From the NCBI GenBank assembly GCA_040905265.1, contig JBBDRW010000050.1, forward strand, positions 1 through 9,255: 9,255 nucleotides of DNA, in the 5' to 3' direction. Under the pieces are notes generated by a model. It searched no databases. It saw only the letters and a program-made list of their open reading frames with translations, and was not told where the DNA came from. This document shows positions 6,589 to 9,255 of the stretch, piece by piece. The DNA is from JBBDRW01 sp040905265. Its GTDB lineage: Bacteria > Bacteroidota > Rhodothermia > Balneolales > Balneolaceae. The position numbers and the translations under genes are program-made. How positions within the stretch are numbered: the first letter of the stretch is position 1; each line of letters starts with the position of its first letter.

Positions 6589-7942
6589 ACGCTTTCGGAC
6601 GTTTTGCCTGGGGAACAAGATCCGTCATCCCTTCAATCCGAATCGGTTTCCCGGATTTTGCACTTTGCCGGGCTGCGATTCCGACCAGAATCGACATTAC
6701 GCCATCCCGTGTTCCGGCCGACTGCTCCAGCGGGTCAGCCATTTCCGGGTCCTTAAAGAGTTTATCGAGCATGATCGGATCACCTCCCCAATGGCTTCCC
6801 GGCTGGAACGGAACCTCTATTCGCTCCGGCGGCTGGTTTCTCGGGGTCAGAATCCACTCCTGATGGTCCGGATTGCTGGGCCACCCCCCTTCCCGGCCTT
6901 CAATCCGTCCCTTTGTGCCGTTAAACGCGATCCAGTATCCGGCGTGGTCTGTATCGGATGTCAATGAGTAATTCACCACGGCATTATTGGCATAGGTAAT
7001 CAATGCAGAGTGTTTGTCATGAGAATCTATGTTATGCCGGAAGACACAATTGTCCCGGATATATCCGTCATAGTGTTCGTTATCTGTGTACAACCCTGTC
7101 AGGTGCTCACTTCTTGTAATATCGAAGTAGTAGTCACACTCCTCCTGATAGGGACAGCTCCGGCAGTTGGTGGAACGGAACGGGCCGTTGGAGCCAAAGA
7201 TCTCCAGGTCATTCTTTGCAAAAACTTCTACCGGATCGGAATCGAGAAACCAGTTGAGCATATCGAAGTGGTGGGTACATTTATGAACCCAGAGAGTCCC
7301 ACCCCTGTCACTTTCCCCGTGCCACCGCTGCATATACTGCTGCTGATGCCCATGATGTATATTCCAGTGAAAATCCACGGATCGGATATCCCCGATGGCA
7401 CCATTCATGATCAGCTCTTTCACTTTGGATCGGTGGGGCGGATACCGGTAGTTGAATGTTACGATCACCTTTTTGTCATACATACGTTCTGCGTCGAGGA
7501 TGGCCTGGGCTTTCTCTTCATCGATCGTAAGGGGTTTCTCGCATATGATATTGCATCCATGCTCCAGCCCTGTGATGATACATTTGTGGTGTTCCCAGTC
7601 CCAGACTGTTACAATCAGCCACTCCGGCTGGGTCGTTGTCAGCATCTCTTCCAGAGAGGAGAACGTTGGTGCATCGGTCTGGATATACCCCTTCGCATAA
7701 GCAACCCGTCCAGGGTTCTGATCACAAATACCTACCATATCCACATAATCACCATAATTCCGTAACAGATCCCGGCCATACATGGCGACACCGCGGACTC
7801 CGGTGCCGACAAGTGCTACTCTCATCTTCTCCTGTCTCTTCCTGGACTCCATGGAGAGTGCCGGACCGGCGATCAGAGAACCACCCAGAGCAGCTCCGGT
7901 TGTTTTCAGAAATCGTTTTCGCGTAAAATTATGGTCAATCAT
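6587..7942 (-). CDS. Gfo/Idh/MocA-family oxidoreductase with Arg-Lys Tat-like signal and four-cysteine cluster
   Basis: This is a 451-residue oxidoreductase. Residues 7-13 read TRKRFLK, followed by a Gly/Ala-rich hydrophobic stretch to about 30. This is a Tat-like signal in which the second arginine of the usual pair is lysine. The Rossmann loop is GTGVRG (46-51) and the family signature EKP contains K136. The probable active-site region KCTHHFD is at 221-227. Between the catalytic region and the end of the C-terminal domain sit C260, C263 and C269 (CRSCPYQEEC) and C299 (DNCVFR). Their spacing suggests a structural metal site, probably zinc, though an iron-sulphur cluster cannot be ruled out. 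Similar Cys-Pro-Tyr patterns occur in other Gfo/Idh/MocA proteins of Bacteroidota and Planctomycetota, as far as I recall. GAGG precedes the ATG by about 6 nt. It starts 18 bp after the upstream oxidoreductase stops, so the two are very likely co-transcribed. Substrate unknown. Confidence 0.88.
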   Translation of the reverse strand: MIDHNFTRKRFLKTTGAALGGSLIAGPALSMESRKRQEKMRVALVGTGVRGVAMYGRDLLRNYGDYVDMVGICDQNPGRVAYAKGYIQTDAPTFSSLEEMLTTTQPEWLIVTVWDWEHHKCIITGLEHGCNIICEKPLTIDEEKAQAILDAERMYDKKVIVTFNYRYPPHRSKVKELIMNGAIGDIRSVDFHWNIHHGHQQQYMQRWHGESDRGGTLWVHKCTHHFDMLNWFLDSDPVEVFAKNDLEIFGSNGPFRSTNCRSCPYQEECDYYFDITRSEHLTGLYTDNEHYDGYIRDNCVFRHNIDSHDKHSALITYANNAVVNYSLTSDTDHAGYWIAFNGTKGRIEGREGGWPSNPDHQEWILTPRNQPPERIEVPFQPGSHWGGDPIMLDKLFKDPEMADPLEQSAGTRDGVMSILVGIAARQSAKSGKPIRIEGMTDLVPQAKRPKA

Positions 7943-7960
7943 AGGGTCCTCATTCGTTGG

Positions 7961-9004
7961 TTAACTGTATATCCTTTTTGGCACATCGATTCGTTGTCGT
8001 AATCGTGAAGATTGATAGATCGCCTCAACCACCGCCAGAGACCGGAGGCTCTCCTCCCCGGACAGTTCCGGTACCGTACCGCTTCGAAATGACTCCAAAA
8101 TCGATCGGTACTGCATCGCATGGTGGTCCCCGGACATTCCGCTCAGTGGACTCGCCGCACCGGATCCACTACTCCCGGCGGAACTGTTTTCTGCATCATC
8201 TTCACGAATGATGGAAAAACGGTCTCCACTCAATCGTGCAGTCCCTTCGGTTCCGTGGATTTCGATGGTTCGCTCCTGTGGAGGAACCATCGACGTTGAT
8301 GCACGGAAGAGTCCGAGTGAACCATCCGCAAACTTCATGGATACGACTGCATTGTCCTCTCCCTCCACATTGGCATGGGTATAGGTTCCGGTATAGGCAT
8401 GAAGTGACTCGACATCACCGCACATCCACACCATCAGGTCAATCGTATGGATCGACTGATTAATGACAGCCCCGCCTCCATCCAGATCCAGGGTCCCGCG
8501 CCAGCCTCCACGATCATAATACTCCTGATCCCGGAACCACTTGACTGCTCCGTCCACCATGAAAGCCCTTCCAATCTCACCAAGATCAAGCGCCTGCTTC
8601 ATCTGTTGAACATCCGGTATAAAACGGTTCTGATAGATAACCGCAAGCTGAACCCCGGCACGGTTGCAATACTCAACCAGCTGCCGGCCCCGCTCCAGCG
8701 TAATTTCAATCGGCTTCTCGACAATCAGGTGTTTCCCCTGGTCTGCAGCAGCAAGGCCCATCTCAAGGTGTGTACCGCTCGGGGTACATATCACGACAAC
8801 ATCCAGCCCATCGTGTGCCAGAAACGAGTCGTAATCACTATACGGAACCCCACCGTGACGACTGCAAAAGTTATCAACCCTGGACTTGTCCCGGCTGCAG
8901 GCTGCAAGCAACACTCCCGCTTCCGATTGCCGGATCGCTTTCGCATGGGTATCCGATATGGTACCGCAACCGACAATTCCTATTCCAAACGTTTCTTGCT
9001 GCAT
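7961..9004 (-). CDS. Cytosolic Gfo/Idh/MocA-family oxidoreductase
   Basis: This 347-residue protein lacks any signal sequence and begins directly with the Rossmann strand GIGIVGCGTISDTH (glycine loop 12-15), so it should act in the cytosol with NAD(P). The signature VEKPIE has K97, and YQNRF (124-128) matches the usual R-F element. The C-terminal alpha/beta domain contains WRGTLDLDGGGAVINQSIH, with H186 as probable catalytic base. The W-R-G-T and D-G-G-G-A segment is reminiscent of the WlbA/WbpB UDP-sugar dehydrogenase branch, but no nucleotide-sugar genes lie nearby, so that specificity is not claimed. A Ser/Gly/Ala-rich stretch at about 271-292 interrupts the C-terminal domain and looks like a flexible loop. 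The ribosome site is weak: only AGAG adjoins the ATG. The gene heads the 18-bp-spaced oxidoreductase pair and lies 69 bp after the cytochrome gene. Confidence 0.9.
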   Translation of the reverse strand: MQQETFGIGIVGCGTISDTHAKAIRQSEAGVLLAACSRDKSRVDNFCSRHGGVPYSDYDSFLAHDGLDVVVICTPSGTHLEMGLAAADQGKHLIVEKPIEITLERGRQLVEYCNRAGVQLAVIYQNRFIPDVQQMKQALDLGEIGRAFMVDGAVKWFRDQEYYDRGGWRGTLDLDGGGAVINQSIHTIDLMVWMCGDVESLHAYTGTYTHANVEGEDNAVVSMKFADGSLGLFRASTSMVPPQERTIEIHGTEGTARLSGDRFSIIREDDAENSSAGSSGSGAASPLSGMSGDHHAMQYRSILESFRSGTVPELSGEESLRSLAVVEAIYQSSRLRQRIDVPKRIYS

Positions 9005-9073
9005 CTCTATAAATACAAAAAAATGAATTTGAAAACACTGTCATATCCTGGAAACCGCCGGAATAGTACCCGT

Positions 9074-9255
9074 TTACTCTTCCAAAGATCGAATGTAAAG
9101 GATAATCGATTCGATCTGTGCATCGGTCAGAATCCCCTGAAAGGAGGGCATTCCCTCCTCATACCCTTCTACAACATGGCTGCCCGGATCCAGAATCGAC
9201 TCACGAAGATACGCTTCATCAGCAACTGCCGAGCTGCCATCCGTAAAAATCCGCT
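9074..9255 (-). CDS. C-terminus of a class I cytochrome c domain, probably cytochrome c oxidase subunit II (caa3 type); 5' part outside window
   Basis: The minus strand encodes 59 residues and a TAA stop at 9074-9076; the start lies beyond the right edge. Visible in order are RIFTDGSSAVADEAYLRES, ILDPGSHVVEGY, the MPSF segment containing the presumed methionine haem ligand, and a terminal helix ending ILYIRSLEE. This matches the C-terminal half of the class I cytochrome c domain fused to subunit II of caa3-type oxidases, where D-G-S, A-D-E-x-Y-L-R-E-S-I and M-P-S-F are typical. The CxxCH haem-attachment site would be off the window. A free-standing periplasmic cytochrome c serving the exported dehydrogenases is the alternative. 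In oxidase operons subunit II is usually followed by subunit I; here an oxidoreductase follows after 69 bp, so this gene ends its cluster or is not a standard oxidase subunit. Confidence 0.75.
   Translation of the reverse strand, partial: RIFTDGSSAVADEAYLRESILDPGSHVVEGYEEGMPSFQGILTDAQIESIILYIRSLEE

Noticed and set aside
7010..7765. 251-codon open frame on the plus strand
   Set aside because: It lies wholly antisense to the cysteine-cluster oxidoreductase, which has clear family motifs throughout. The translation shows no recognisable domain.

Overview
The window looks like a chromosomal piece of a heterotrophic Gram-negative bacterium of the Bacteroidota/Balneolota/Rhodothermota type. I infer this from the Tat-exported Gfo/Idh/MocA oxidoreductases, the secreted GH31 glycosidase, the BlaI/MecI-type regulator, the LacI style and the mostly weak Shine-Dalgarno sites. 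This is a judgement from protein style, not a database match. There are no tRNA or rRNA genes, CRISPR arrays, insertion sequences or phage genes.

Layout: (1) At the left edge is the N-terminal part of a BlaI/MecI-family repressor on the minus strand. Its predicted sigma70-type promoter overlaps a possible operator (349-430). (2) Divergent from it is a complete, secreted GH31 alpha-glycosidase (532-3057). (3) A 431-bp gap without a confident gene follows. It holds two hairpin-forming inverted repeats and a start-less open frame. (4) A DUF6580-type integral membrane protein (3489-4052) converges on (5) a minus-strand block. In its own reading order the block is: the C-terminus of a cytochrome c domain of cytochrome-oxidase-subunit-II type (right edge), a cytosolic Gfo/Idh/MocA oxidoreductase, a second one with an Arg-Lys Tat-like signal and a four-cysteine cluster, a third with a canonical Tat signal, and a LacI-family regulator. 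Gaps between the last four are 18, 53 and 103 bp, so they plausibly form one transcription unit.

How it may work together (inference): the LacI regulator probably senses a sugar and controls the oxidoreductase genes next to it. Two of the three oxidoreductases appear to be exported while keeping NAD(P)-type Rossmann domains, and one appears cytosolic. This resembles gene sets in Bacteroidota where exported Gfo/Idh/MocA enzymes oxidise glycosides to keto-glycosides that are then cleaved. The GH31 enzyme nearby could supply or compete for the same alpha-glycosides. No partner lyase, SusC/SusD pair or sugar transporter is visible, so the pathway remains a hypothesis. The most unusual items are the cysteine-cluster oxidoreductase with its non-canonical Tat motif and the tandem of three divergent oxidoreductases.
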